Shown: positions 11,812-23,198, counted from the first letter of the stretch. The stretch is DNA of 64,000 nt from Viola odorata (GCA_963691705.1 OY829538.1:49813151-49877150); one strand, 5' to 3'. Notes: generated by a model from the letters alone, not told the origin. Numbers and translations are program-made.

Positions 11812-13337
11812 TGACTCGCCGTCAAAACGGGTCAAAAATAATATTAAATCCTGATGCCTAGATGCACAAATTAATTTGCAAATAGTGGTAACAGGGTCGA
11901 TCCACAGAGATTGAAGTACGAATCTTACCTTAGATGTATGACAGAATAAAATGCACAAAATAGTAACACAAATGAGGGTTTTGCTTGGTCAAACCAGTCA
12001 ACCAAAAGATGTCGAGGTCTAGACGGCTAACAAGGACAGAAATAATAAAATTAACAGAATTAACAATTATAAATAAAATAAATATGAGAGTAAGCGAGAT
12101 TAAACCAAATAAGGAGAAGTTTTAGCAAGGGATTTTCTAGGGTTGCGTCGAGGCCTAGTCAGTCATCGACTTATAAATATTCCATTCTCATGCTATAGAC
12201 ATGCTATGGGGGCTAGGTACGTTTAGGCCCCCTGCTTTCCTTCGTAAGAGAAGCTACCCTCCATTTTCACATATGAGGTAGCCTTGACGCTTCGTCGTCC
12301 TCCCAGGCACAGAACGGGGAGGAAATACTCAAAGCGCCCAAGAAGATGAGGAAAGGCACGTCTAGGTCTAGATGTCTTTCAGTTTGTCAGGATCACAACA
12401 TTGCCCTAATCGCTCACTTGCCCCAGATAGAACGGACCAAGTTAATGACAATCTGTCTAGTGCCTACTCTATTCTAAGGCTTCACATTAGTTATAACCAA
12501 AGAAAGGACAAATATCCAAGAAAGAAAACTAGTAGGTGATCAAGCTCCTAATAACACCAACTAGATCTAGCAATAAGAACTACAAGCAAACAAATATAGC
12601 AACAAGAATATTTAAAGCACGATTTGGCCTCGCGACTATCTCAATGCAACCCTCAAAATACCCTTGCTAAGCGGATAAACTTAGCCACTCATGCTAATAA
12701 ATAAAAAGACAGATTTAAGATAAAGCATAAAAGGAAAGAATGCAATAAAGGAAAGAAAACTCAATAAATATCGGTCAGAGCTAAAGCTCCGGTTTGAAGA
12801 GTAATGTCGACGGTGGCTACAAAATGGAGTGACAAATCCTGAAGAACAAGAGAAGAAGGTAGGTCAGTGGCTGCTCCCAAAAGGATTCTATGGTATAATA
12901 TGAGATGATATCCTAAAAACCCTAGAACAAAAGTTTATATACCCTCATAGCTCACAAAAGGACAAAAGACAGCTAAGAGAGGTACAAGGGAGCGTGTGTG
13001 CCCTAAGGAATATTCCAAGGGTAGCCAAAAAGGGATCTTCGAAAGAATCCCACGCGGATCTTGTTTCGCCCGTCCTTGGGGAAATATTTGCACGTGCGGC
13101 AGCGAGTCGCGGGCAAAATGCGGCTCCAGATGACTCCAATGCGGGTCCAGGGCTAGACAACACAGCTCGCATCTAGGGCTCGACGATGGGAAGACAACTA
13201 TGCCCCGACACTGCTCTTGACGCTTTGCGATCCATGGCAAAATTCCATTAAAAATGGCTATTTCAACATATTTTCCTCTGCGAGCCTACATCTGCGAAAA
13301 AAGTGAATTAAAAGGGGAATTACCAGCATCATGCTCA
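11812..13337 (-). repeat. Reverse-strand Athila-type LTR
   Basis: On the reverse strand it ends with GTTTTGACGGCGAGTCA, nearly the same as the end of the 24790-26734 LTR (TTTCGACGGCGAGTCA), and it contains the same CTGTGGTTCGACC-type word. A reverse-strand TATA box lies at 12934-12943. The reverse-strand start is probably TGAGCATGATG at 13337. The flanks (CCTAG and AGATA) do not match, so either an end is misplaced or the copy is rearranged. Confidence 0.6.
12934..12943 (-). promoter_or_regulatory. TATA box of reverse-strand Athila LTR
   Basis: The reverse strand reads GGTATATAAAC, placed about 400 bp after the LTR start, as in the related LTRs. Confidence 0.5.
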
Positions 13338-13365
13338 AGATAAGACGATAAATAAGGAGGAAAAC

Positions 13366-14352
13366 TGATTGCGTGTCGAGGGCATCAAATTTAGTTGTAT
13401 AAAATATACGAATTCAGGGGTACAAATACAACTTATCACTCGTCCACAAGGAACTTGTACATCGTGGTAAGAGGATCGTCCACGGAGATCTTTCGGGAAA
13501 TTATAGTTTTGACTCGACTTCCTTGTCACTTGAGTTGAGGGGGTTTTGTTTCTGCAATTAAGATAAACAAAGCAATAAAAAGGAACAAGGTAAAAATTAG
13601 ATAAAGAGACAATCTTAGGCAGAAATGAATCTTCGCTAAGATTGGCGATTGTGTTTGGTTGTGAACTGATGTGGGGTAAACTCCTAGTAAGGGCGAATTT
13701 GTGAGCGCAATCCTTGTTTATTTGATCATCGACCTTTAGATTTTCTCCTTCTCCCTCATAACTCTGCTATAGATTGGGAGGTAAACCTTTCCAATCCTAC
13801 TTTCCTCCTCTTGAAATCACTCGGCAGGATCCCTCTCCTAGTGATCCTAACCAATGGACACCTTGCTGGTTAAAGGGTTTATCCAATTGGCTACTGGCTT
13901 GAGGCACATGCGTTTTCTCAATGGTGCAGGGAAAGACAAAATCTAGGCCAAGTTGCTCCCAATTCGGATCCCTAGATTGTTAGTCTGGTTAGGCCTATAT
14001 CGATCCAAGTCCACTAGCTTCCTCGAAGCTAGCTGCCTACTTGCGTCACTCCGGCTTCAACTCGTTCCCTTTGGGACTAGCTACAAATCCTCTATTTAGC
14101 CCAAGGTTGATCAGATCTTAACCTAAATAGGAACCGGTTTGTTAAACTAGAACTTGAATCAATTACGAATGAGAGGATATTGAGAACAGATTGGTCTCAC
14201 GATTCACAAGTGCAATCACTCAACTCTTACCAAGAATTGGGTGTTTAGTTGCTAGACATAATAATTAAAGAAGAAAGATAATTGATGAACATGAAAATGG
14301 AATTAAATCCGTGATATTCAAAACGAATTATCATAGAGCAAAATGTTTTACA
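13366..14352 (-). repeat. 3' LTR of the reverse-strand Athila-like element
   Basis: It pairs base for base in length (987 bp) with 17960-18946. On the reverse strand it starts TGTAAAACATTTTGC and ends CACGCAATCA, so it has TG...CA ends. Confidence 0.8.
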
Positions 14353-16120
14353 ACCCAGAAGTGGAAGATGGAAGCCCCCATAATTGACAGCCTTCCCTAA
14401 CCTTTAACAAGGTTAGAGTCCCCGCCCATCATGTTCCTTTCCAAATTCAAAACTTTAAAAAGATAAAAGATAGAGACAAATCTCTAATGTTCAAATTCAA
14501 AACAAATAAATATTTGATTTGTTTGTTCAAATAGAGGATAATTCCTAAAAGGATGCAATCTTGGATCACGACTGATCTTCTCTATTTGTATCCAGCTGTC
14601 AAATCCACTCTTTTAGCTCAAAATCCTGTGACTCCTATCTCATCACGTTTTTTTGGAAATCTTGTTAATTGTAGCTAAGATTGGTTTGTCTTAGCTAAGA
14701 TTGATCGTTTGTTTGATTTTTGCTCCAGAGATAGTTTTTCTCCATTTTTTCTGCCTCCAAGCAGTTCCTGTGAAAGTAGAGAGAATTGATACCAACCCTT
14801 ATGAACATGGCCTATTCAACACCCCAAACATCCGAATTCGACATAATCATAATCTCTTTGAATTCCACAACAGACCCAACGAGACAAGGCGACCACTGAC
14901 TTTCCATATTCTCCCCTTAATTCATACTGCTCATCTCATCATTAAATTGCCTTGTTGAAAAATTTCTATGCCAGTATTGATATAAGTTTCTTGAATATTT
15001 CCACTTGGTGAGGCAGAAATATCAAGACAAATAAATTTTTTTTTTTTAGCTTGCATTTTACTGGACATAAAAGTAGTTCTTTGAATATTCAATCCTGGTG
15101 GGGAGGTAATATCATAGCAGATTTAGCACACACAAGGCAGAGATATTATTCACAACATAGCAGTTTTTTCTTAAGGGGATACTTAATATTTTTAGTGGAA
15201 GCTTGTCTATTTGTCAACTCTGTTACACAATGCTAGACCTCATAATCATGTACAAGATGGATGTTTAAAAGGTACCCAAAATCGTACCCTTACCGGTGTT
15301 GAATATGTTAACCCATTTAATCGCCTTGCTCATAAGATACGGGGTCACAAGGTGAAGGATGCTAAAGGTCAAGGTTAAGACACTAAGGGGTAAGCTTCAA
15401 GCATAGTCCAGAATTTTGCCGACATTCATACAAAACATGAAACACACAAACCTAAAAACACACATAAAAAGACAACAAAAATCATGCATCAGACACTACT
15501 AGACAATCTAGGCCACCTAACTTAGCCTAGATTCGTAAAAACTGAGATTCGTAAAAACTGGAAAAAAAATCATGCAATAGAAGAAAATTATACAAAAACA
15601 CATAAAAAAATGTATATACAGACAGACCATATAAAAACACCCTCCCCGCACTTAGAAGACACATTGTCCTCAATGTGTGTTGGAGAGCAAAAGAAGAATA
15701 AAGAGAGACTAAAAATGAATGAAAGAAAAAATAAAAAATAAAAGAAAAAGTAAAAGAAAGACATGACCTGGAGGTTGCATTCACTTAGCTGAAGGAGATC
15801 TTGGAGGACAGAGGTCCATGCTGGAGTAGAGGTAGTTCCTAGAGTAGCTGCTTGGTCTAGTTCTGGAAAAATATCTTAGCTAAGACACTAGCTAAGACAA
15901 CTGCCGAAGCTATGATTTTTCCTCTGATTTTGAACGCACTCCTCGCGCTGCAGCAACTCTGGAAACAAGTGTAAAAGATGTGGATCAACGAAATACCTCT
16001 GAACTTATTCACACACAAAAATCAAAAGAAAACGAAAATAAATGAAACAAAAACATGGGTTGTCTCTCATGCAGTGCCCTTATTTATTGTCTTGGGCTCG
16101 ACATTGCCATGGATTTCTCA
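14353..16120 (-). other. Non-coding 3' part of the Athila-like element
   Basis: No pol or envelope-like frame remains. At about 15639-15678 the reverse strand has CATTGAGGACAATG followed by AAGTGCGGGGAGGG, the conserved word pair that precedes the 3' region in Athila elements. The palindrome CTTAGCTAAG recurs here (see findings). Confidence 0.55.
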
Positions 16121-16870
16121 TCAAGAAACTTTTCCAAACTCACACCATGCACTAAGCTTGTCAGGACCTTTGGGTGGCACCTCTTTGATAGCCCCTAAAT
16201 GTGTAAATTGCAACGGATCGGGGGGCTGTTCAAGGTCAAAATTTGGTTGTTCCTGCATCACAAATGGTGAGTTATGGCTACTATGAACAGTAGGAAACAA
16301 CTTGAGAAGACAGTCAGTCCAGTCTATGGTTTTGGGGGGGCTAGCTGGCAGAACTGAATCTTGGATAAGATTGCAGCTAAGACAGCTTTTAAGCTCAATT
16401 TCTAGTGCCTGCACACTTGAGGGTAGAATGTTAGGATGATCTTTTGGTAATTCATCAGTATCATGTCCAAGGACGTCTGCAAAGTTAACACCATGCATTT
16501 TATTAGGATTTTCAATGGCATCATGCATGTTAAACTCTATTGTTTCACCACCGAAGTCTAAGGTAAGAATTCCTGGATGGACATCAATTTTGGCCCTTGA
16601 TGTTCTTAGAAATGGCCTTCCTAAAATAACATCAGTGGCGCTGGAAGGGATGTTAGTGTTCATTTCAACAATGTAAAAGTCAATAGGATAAATGAAATCA
16701 TTAACCTGTACAAGTACATCCTCTACCACACCTTTCGGATGTATTATTGACCCATCGGCAAGTTCGATCACCACTTTAGTGTCCTTCATTGTACCTATCT
16801 GTAATGTCTTATACTCACCTAGAGACATCACATTGATCCCAGCTCCTAAATCATAGAGAGCTCTCTCCAC
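16121..16870 (-). pseudogene. Athila retropepsin (aspartic protease) fragment
   Basis: The 250-codon frame has the Athila protease pattern: ALYDLGAGINVMSL, IELADGSIIHPKGVVEDVLV, DFYIVEMN, VILGRPFLRTSRAKIDV and GETIEFNM. The catalytic triplet is normally D-S/T-G. Here it reads D-L-G (compare CDSGAG in the copy at 27148-29553), so the enzyme should be inactive. It is separated from gag by a frameshift near 16920. Confidence 0.8.
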
Positions 16871-16886
16871 GTGTTTATTGCCTATC

Positions 16887-17674
16887 TTACATGGGATTGC
16901 AAAAGTGCCTTGGTCCTTGCACTTCTAGGAGAGCTTTAGCCTGTAAAACTGCAGAAACATTATGATTAAGATTAATCCTTTCAACACCTGCAAGTTTTCT
17001 CTTGTTAGTACAAAGTTCTTTCAAAAATTTAGCATAAGAAGGAACTTTAGCAATTAAATCAAGCATAGGAATGTTTACTGCAATTTTGCCAAAAATATTC
17101 ATAAATTCCTTAGCCTCATCTAATTTCTTTTGTTTGAAGATCTGGGAGGAAAAGGGGGTGGAATCTCTATTGTTTCCTCCTGCACTGCAACCTTCTCATC
17201 TATCTTAGCCACAGGCTTAGCTAAGATCTGTTCCGCCTGAATTTCTTCATCTTCCTCATCTTTTTCCTCATCTTCCTCATAAAACATCCTCCTATCCTTG
17301 TCCGAATTTGCACCTTCCCTTTCCGGCAGTATACTTCCACTCCTGAGATTGATAGCACACACACTGTACTTCGGGTTGTCTACTATGGTGGAGGGTAATC
17401 TGCCTTGGTCAACCGGCTGATTTCGTTGTGCCAATTGGCTAATCTGGTTTTGCATCTCTACCAAGATTGATTGGGTGGCCTGCATAAAATTTTGCAAGGT
17501 CTCTTCTATGGGCACACCAGTAACTTTTGGAGGTTGGGGGCAAGTGGCAACTGAGGCACATGCGCCTGATTTTGGGGAGGTCCTGGTACAAACTGGTTGA
17601 AGTTCATTGGGGATTGTTGAGGCTGCTGGTACTGCTGGAATATCAGGCTTGGTTGTGGTGGATCTTGCCTCCAT
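16887..17674 (-). pseudogene. Athila gag C-terminal fragment
   Basis: Reverse-strand frames 17120-17674 and 16887-17102 give the end of an Athila gag: PKYSVCAINLRSGS, a Glu-rich segment, an IPPPFPPR proline motif, then KEFMNIFGKIAVNIPMLD and YAKFLKELCTNKRKL. A frame change near 17150 separates the two pieces, and a second near 16920 separates the whole from protease. The nucleocapsid-type N-terminal half of gag (about 400 residues in complete copies) is missing between 17674 and the primer site. Confidence 0.8.
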
Positions 17675-17940
17675 CTCAGATTTGGGTGAAAAAGGGGGTG
17701 GAATTTTTATTGTCCCTGGTTGTACCTTGCAGAGAGATTTTGAAGCATGTTAGATATTTCAAATAATTTATGCTCAACATTAAATGCATTCAAATTAGGA
17801 GGGATAGAATTATGGAGCGTGATTTTTCTGTTTGGCCAACTATCTTGGCCAAGATTGTTGTCTAGCTAAAATTTGTCCGTGAACCAACTGCAAAAATAAA
17901 AACAAAAAATAGAACTACAAAAACACCGTCAAAAGATCCT

Positions 17941-17954
17941 CGGCAACGGCGCCA
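17941..17954 (-). other. Primer binding site (tRNA-Asp type)
   Basis: The reverse strand reads TGGCGCCGTTGCCG six bases inside the 5' LTR end. The same primer word occurs in the forward-strand Athila element at 26740. Confidence 0.75.
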
Positions 17955-17959
17955 AAATT

Positions 17960-18946
17960 TGATTGCGTGTCGAGGGCATCAAATTTAGTTGTATAAAATA
18001 TACGAATTCAGGGGTAGAAATACAACTTATCACTCATCCACAAGGAACTTATAGATCGTGGTAAGAGGATCGTCCACAAAGATCTTTCGAGAAATTGTAG
18101 TTTTGACTTGACTTCCTCGTCACTAGAGTTGAGGGGGTTTTGTTTCTGCAATTAAGATAAACAAAGCAATAAAAAGGAACATGGTAAAAATTAGATAAAG
18201 AGACAATCTTAGGCAGAAATGAATCTTAGCTAAGATTGGCGATTGTGTTTGGTTGTGAACTGATGTGGGGTAAACGCCTGGTAAGGGTGAATTCATGAGC
18301 ACAATCCTTGTTTATTCGATCATCGACCTTTAGATTTTCTCCTTCTCCCTCATAACTCTGCTATAGATTGGGAGGTAAACCTTTCCAATCCTACTTTCCT
18401 CCTCGTGAAATCACTCGGCGGGATCCCACTCCTAGTGATCCTAACCAATAGACACCTTGCTGGTTAAATGGTTTATCCAATTGGTTGCTGGCTTGAGGCA
18501 CATGCGTTTTCTCAATGGTGTAGGGAAAGACAGAATCTAGGCCAATCTTCTCCCAATTCGGATCCCTAGATTGTCAGTCTAGTTAGGCCTATATCGATCC
18601 AAGCCCACTAGCTTCCTCAAAGCTAGCTACCTACTTGCGTCACTCCGGCTTCAACTCGTCCCCTTTGTGACTAGCTACAAATCCTCTATCTAGCCCAAGG
18701 TTGATAAGATCATAACCTAGATAGTAATTAGTTTGTTAAACTAGAACTTGAATCAATTACGAATGAGAGGATATTGAGAACAGATTGGTCTCACAATTCA
18801 CAAGTGCACTCACTCAACCCTTACTAAGAATTGGGTGTTTAGTTGCTAGACATAATAATTAAAGAAGAAAGATAATTGATGAACATGAAAATGGAATTAA
18901 ATCCGTGATATTCAAAAAGAATTATCACAAAGAAAAATGTTTTACG
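17960..18946 (-). repeat. 5' LTR of the reverse-strand Athila-like element
   Basis: Partner of 13366-14352. Its outer end reads CGTAAAAC instead of TGTAAAAC, so the terminal T appears mutated or lost. It abuts terpene synthase coding sequence directly, cutting that gene after the NLIR motif. Confidence 0.75.
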
Positions 18947-19140
18947 CGTATAAGGTTGACGAAAGTATCAATCAGATGCATCGGGACAACAACACTTGCT
19001 CTCATGGACTCCTCATTTATATCCTTCCATCCATTCGTGTCTTTTTCTTGAATCTCTTCAATTGCTATTTTCTTTGAGACATTATATTCTTTAATGTAAC
19101 ATTCAACACTAGAAGCACAATCTCCTCTCTCTTGCTCCTT
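18947..19140 (-). pseudogene. Terpene synthase last-exon fragment
   Basis: The reverse-strand exon reads KEQERGDCASSVECYIKEYN, then WKDINEES and PMHLIDTFVNLIR. These match the C-terminal alpha-helical domain of plant class I terpene synthases (QERGxxASxVECYM, WKDxNEE, NLxRV). A splice acceptor TGTGAAG lies at its start (19140). The exon is cut off by the Athila LTR at 18946, so the final helices and stop codon are missing. It splices in frame after the NSE/DTE-type exon at 19322. Which terpene would have been made cannot be told. Confidence 0.75.
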
Positions 19141-19321
19141 CTTCACACAAGAAAATAAAATAAATCCACATTAGTGCAACATTTTGATAAAAATAACTCA
19201 TTAAGGAACATAATTTATTGGTTTATTTCATTGGTGATAAAAATACCTATAAGAATTTGAATTTATTATCAAATCCTACCTCCACCTTTCGAAAATAAAA
19301 ATATGAAAATCATTCACATAC

Positions 19322-19540
19322 CTCATGGCCAGATATGTCATTCATTAAACGATAGATCATTTTTCCTGCTCTAATAATTCTTTGATTTTTAAGCCGTTCA
19401 TATTCTTTGACCCCTGCCTTGTCTACGCCGAGGAGTGATGACGCCATGAGCACAGCATAAGCACTTGTCGTGCATCCATTGCCTATGTACTCATTGAACG
19501 ACGGCACGTAGCCATCGTTGGACCACTTTGCTTCTGTGTC
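19322..19540 (-). pseudogene. Terpene synthase penultimate exon, left part (split by Tat element)
   Basis: The reverse strand encodes EAKWSNDGYVPSFNEYIGNG, a helix ending ASSLLG, then RAGKMIYRLMNDISGHE and a GTATGTG donor at 19321. EAKWxxxGYVPxxxEY and the NDxxxxxxE metal-binding (NSE/DTE) region are diagnostic of class I terpene synthases. The usual Ser/Thr of the motif is Gly here, as occurs in plants. The exon continues at 38259 on the far side of the 18.7 kb Tat insertion. The reading frame crosses the insertion point exactly once one GTGTC copy is discounted. Upstream exons with the DDxxD motif are not found in the window. Confidence 0.8.
19536..19540. other. Target-site duplication GTGTC, left copy
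   Basis: Identical to 38254-38258 on the other side of the element. Confidence 0.85.
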
Positions 19541-19960
19541 TGATAATCTGGGATACGGGGTGTGGGTTCTTTGGTAATTGCATTGGGTAGGGTGGATCTG
19601 CTTGCGGCGAGGTACCTGAAAAAGCACCGGAGGGGGGCTCCGGTGTAGAGGCTCCGACGGTCAAGTTAGCACGGAGGTAGTGCGAGTAATGAAGGATTTT
19701 AGTGAGTAGTGCAGTGTTCAGCTTACCTCCCATGAGTGGGGGATGGGGGGGGGGGGGGGTATTTATAGGCCTTTCTCTCTTAAGTCGATGGGACACGTGT
19801 CGCCAAGGAGCCGAGTCCGCTAACGGGACACGTGTCGCGCCCAGACGCATCGGGTGTCCGTTAGGCCGTAAGCTGACTGTTGGCCCCGAGAAATGTACTG
19901 GCCCGGCTTGGATGGGGAGAAAAGTCTATAATGCCCTCGAAGTCTGATTATGTATTATCA
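19541..19960 (-). repeat. 3' LTR of the Tat element (420 bp)
   Basis: On the reverse strand it begins TGATAATACATAATC and ends CAGATTATCA. It contains two GACACGTGTC palindromes (19792-19801 and 19827-19836), a reverse-strand TATAAATA box beside a 15-base C run and a GC-rich hairpin. No classic purine tract is visible just inside it. Confidence 0.9.
19760..19836 (-). promoter_or_regulatory. LTR promoter: paired G-box palindromes and TATA box
   Basis: On the reverse strand two GACACGTGTC palindromes (a G-box core CACGTG) lie 35 bp apart, upstream of CCTATAAATACC at about 19758-19769. The same arrangement is kept in the other LTR at about 38056-38118. G-boxes bind bHLH and bZIP factors. Confidence 0.5.
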
Positions 19961-20439
19961 TGCATGAACGATGACGAGCCCGAGTGTTTACCAAGGGCTT
20001 AGTCCGATATCTGCTCGTTGGTTCCTTAGACACGTTTGCTTGTTGTATCAGCTATCGTGACCCATGGGGGGTGAGAGGGCCGTTAGGGTTGTTTGCCGTC
20101 GGGGGCGGTTGGAGTATTACGTTCTGTTAGGGAGCTATCTCCTGATTGAGAGTGGGACCGATGGCCTGCTCGACCGTTCGCTCTTAAGGAAAATGGGTTG
20201 TGAAGTTTTCGGGCCGATTGTTGGTAATGTCGTGTCTCATAAATACGGGGCAGGGGTAATGATGACTGGATGCGCATGCGTGCTTGCGTGGCGCCCGATC
20301 ATTTCTTCGCGGTCGGATCAAGTTTGAAATTTGAGGAGGGACATTTGGGCTGGTCGAGGCGGCCTGTCCTTTCGTGGGAAAAGGTATTTCCAAGGGTTTC
20401 CTCTTCCACGTGTCACCTTCTTATCATTTGCACGGTGCC

Positions 20440-20447
20440 CTATACAG
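20440..20447 (+). promoter_or_regulatory. Possible TATA box of antisense gene 1
   Basis: CTATACAG lies about 140 bp before the ATG at 20584, with a CCACGTGTC G-box at 20406-20414. This is weaker than the boxes of the other two antisense genes. Confidence 0.3.
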
Positions 20448-20583
20448 TGCGCCGCTCTCCTCTCTTTCCAGGGAATTACGAAGCCTGCAAATTTCAAAGA
20501 AAAGAAAAGAAAATAGAGGCTCTCTTCTTCTTCTTCCTTGCTCGTTCTGAATTTCTCGTCCCCTTCTTTCTCATTTTTATTTC

Positions 20584-22890
20584 ATGGCGGCGCCCGTTGC
20601 TTCTTCTGCCGATGTGGACAGACCTATGTCCGCTGTTGAGGTCAAGATTGTCGTTACACGGCCAGGGTTCCCGGGCCAGAGGTTAGGTTGAACACTAATT
20701 TTGTTGGGAACGACCGGGTGCTCTATACGAAGATTTTCAAGTATGGGTTCCGTCTTCCTGTTCATTCGCTGGTTCGCGAAATGTTGACTGAGTTTGATTT
20801 GAACCCGGCGCAGATCCCTCCGAACTCTTGGGCCGGTATCTATGCATTTATCCGAGTGTGTGTCACCAACGGTATCTCGCAGCCGACCCTTGGGCTTTTG
20901 AGGCATTTCTTTCAATTGGGCATCCAAAAGGGTTGGGTTTCCATTTTCCCTCGGAAGTCCGATCCTTCGGTTAAGTCTCTTACCATGCATTTCCAGAAGT
21001 TCGACTCCTCGATCAAGAACTAGGCAAATTGCTTCTTTGTTCTTGAGATGCCTGACTACGCTTGGAGGTCTGGTTTCAATCGGCACCTTACTGATGCCCG
21101 ATGGGTCAAGCCTCAGCTGGGTTGGCTAACGCTTGAAGAGGTGGCTGCTGTTGAGAAGCTTTTAGGCGCTGTGAAGCAATCGTTCAATACGCGGAAATAT
21201 GTCATTTGGAGGTCGATAGAGCTGTGTGGTATTGGTAAGTTTTTCCTTTTTGATTTCCTTATCTCGTTTATCCGATGGTGTCGTTTATTGCGATGGGATG
21301 GCCATGATTGTTTCTACAGAGACGAAGGATGATGAGGAGGACGATAGGGAGTCCTCGGCGCCTAACATCGAAAAGGGGCCTTCGGCGTCGGGGGAGCGGG
21401 AGGAAAGCCCTAAGGTTTCTCTTCGGAGGCAGAAGAGGTCTACCGGGGAGCCCCTTGCTAATAAGAGGCCTAGGTCTGCCCGAAAAGGGGTAGTTGCTGT
21501 CGTTCCTCCACTTTCGGTCACTCCTCCTTCGCGGAGTTTGGCCGAGGATGTTAGTCACGGCGTTTTTGGTCAGTCGGAGGGGTTTACTGGTGAGAGGGTG
21601 CCGGTGGTGGAGGATGTTGGGCCGTCGCTGTCGGATTTTACCGTGATTTCTGCTACTCCCCTTAGATTCTGCCCTTCCGAGCCATCGGTTACTCCTTTGC
21701 CTTCGAAGACTCCAAAGTCCTCCTCTGTTGTGGCCGACAGGGTCGCCCGTTTGCTTGAGAAGAAACAGAAGAAGAAGGAGGAGAGTCTTTCGCCTGCAAC
21801 CGCGGGGGTTTTGGGGGCGTCTGCCGAAGGGGGAGGGCGACTTAATCCTATTGTCATTGGTGTGGACGATGTCCAGGTCTCGGACATTCTTGCGAATACG
21901 GAAGTGGGGCCGGATCTGCGGGGCAATCCTTTCGATGTTTCGTCTCCTGATCATTTTACTGGCAGTGGGTCTGGTGCCTGTTGGCCTTCTCCGAATGCTC
22001 TTTTAACGAGTAGTGATGACGGTACTTGTTCCCTCGGTGCCTCTGCTTCGGCGCCCCTGCGCCTTCATTTCACCCCTGCGCCACCTCTCGCCGAGATTGC
22101 CCTATCGGACGGGTATTTACAAGGCGCGCGGCCGTTGAATACTGAGGTTCATCTCTCCACTATGGGGCCCGGCGGACCTGTCACTCATACTTTAGATGTG
22201 AGGGGTATGGCGTAGCAAGGCCTTCCGGCGTTGGGAGTGGCTGATCCTTACGCTAGGGATCTTCCTCTATCGATCTTTTTCGGGGAGATGGTCGGTCTGG
22301 AGTACGAGAGAAATCAGTTCGGCCAAATGACCCTGGGGCGTCAGCACACCGAAGCACAGGCCAGTTTATTTTCTGCTTTCTGTCAGCTCCGCTATTTGCA
22401 AGAGAATTCGTCCGATAGGATTCGGTCCTTGATGGACGACCTTGAGAAAGAGAGGCAGGATCATGCAAATGCTCGGGCCACCAGTGATCGAATTGAAGCA
22501 GACCTTGGGATTCTTCCTGAGGAGTTGGTTGGTGTGAAGAGAGAGAGAGATGCCGAAAGGGGGCGCTGCGAGGACCTTGTCCGAGAGAATGAGAGGCTTC
22601 AACGGGAGTTGGCTTCGGAAAGAGAGCGAGCTGGGAGGCTTCAGTCGGAGCTGGATGTTGTTCCTCCGAGGATGGTTGTTCTCCGAGACGAGGTCGTCGA
22701 TGCCATGCTGACGGCCTTCTCCGAATGTTATGACGGCCCTGATTTTGAGTTGACCAAGGTGTCTAATCGAGCTGATATTCTTATCGCAGCCATAGATGTT
22801 GGGCAGCATGGTGCCGCTGGTGGGTCTGATCAGCCTCCCTTTCCAGATGGTGGGCCGCCCGTTCAGCCTCCACCGCCTGCCGGTTCTTAG
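20584..22890 (+). pseudogene. Antisense gene 1 of Tat element: gypsy-associated helical domain plus coiled coil
   Basis: It runs antisense to gag-pol. The ATG at 20584 (MAAPVASSADVDRPMS) opens a frame that shifts near 20640-20690. The next frame carries a domain like Pfam putative gypsy-type transposon (Transposase_28), seen as YGFRLPVHSLVREML, NSWAGIYAFIRVC and LRHFFQLG. A TAG at 21021-21023 replaces Trp. A GTAAGT...CTACAG intron (21235-21319, 85 nt) joins exon 2 in frame. Exon 2 is acidic, then Ser/Pro-rich, has a TAG at 22213-22215, then a charged coiled coil (about 22420-22660) and a Pro-rich C-terminus. Antisense extra ORFs are known in Tat elements. Their function is unknown. Confidence 0.7.
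21235..21319 (+). other. Spliceosomal intron in antisense gene 1
   Basis: Donor GTAAGT at 21235 and acceptor TTTCTACAG ending 21319. Removal joins two frames with matching phase (one base plus two bases completing a Glu codon). A spliced gene inside a retrotransposon must be read antisense to the genomic RNA, otherwise the intron would be lost. Confidence 0.65.
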
Positions 22891-23190
22891 TTTTCTCTTA
22901 TGGCCTTTGTAATTTCCCGTTTTGTCTGGACATCGTTTGGATTTTCATCGGTTGTAATAATGACTCTGTCTTTCTTTTCCTTGCTTTCCTGCTTTGATGT
23001 GAAATGTTGTGGAATTTTTGCCAAGTTTGTGCTGACTGTTCCGTTGGTCTGAGTCTTTCGTGCTTAGGCATGCTGTGTCCAAACGTTTAGTGAGTGTCGG
23101 GAGCCGTTTTATCGGCCCCTCCCGATGTTTGATCCGTTGGTCGTTACGGATATTACCGTTGGGTCCACTTCTCGAGGTGGTGCTTGTGTG
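22891..23190 (+). other. Intergenic spacer after antisense gene 1
   Basis: A T-rich spacer with TTGTAATA-type words (about 22908 and 22953) that could serve as a plant polyadenylation region, leading to the promoter of antisense gene 2. No gene is seen. Confidence 0.35.
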
Positions 23191-23198
23191 TTTATAAA
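23191..23198 (+). promoter_or_regulatory. TATA box of antisense gene 2
   Basis: TTTATAAA lies 96 bp before the ATG at 23287 and is followed by a pyrimidine-rich leader (CTTTCTCTCTCAGCTGCCTC). Confidence 0.5.

Larger units (their letters stand above)
13366..18946 (-). mobile_element. Non-autonomous Athila-like element with both LTRs
   Basis: Two 987-bp LTRs (13366-14352 and 17960-18946) flank 3.6 kb. The reverse strand reads LTR, primer site TGGCGCCGTTGCCG (tRNA-Asp type, usual in Athila), C-terminal gag, protease, then non-coding sequence and the other LTR. Reverse transcriptase, RNase H and integrase are absent, and the N-terminal half of gag is missing. The LTR copies differ by several percent by eye, so the insertion is not recent. 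The expected 5-bp duplication is not seen (AAAAC left, CGTAT right), which suggests rearrangement of one end. Confidence 0.75.

Noticed and set aside
13361..18951. 5-bp target duplication for the reverse-strand Athila element
   Set aside because: The flanks AAAAC and CGTAT differ, so no duplication can be claimed even though the two LTRs are equal in length.
21268..21954. 228-codon reverse frame opposite antisense gene 1
   Set aside because: Arg/Pro-rich shadow caused by high GC; the forward frame has the domain, the intron and the coiled coil.
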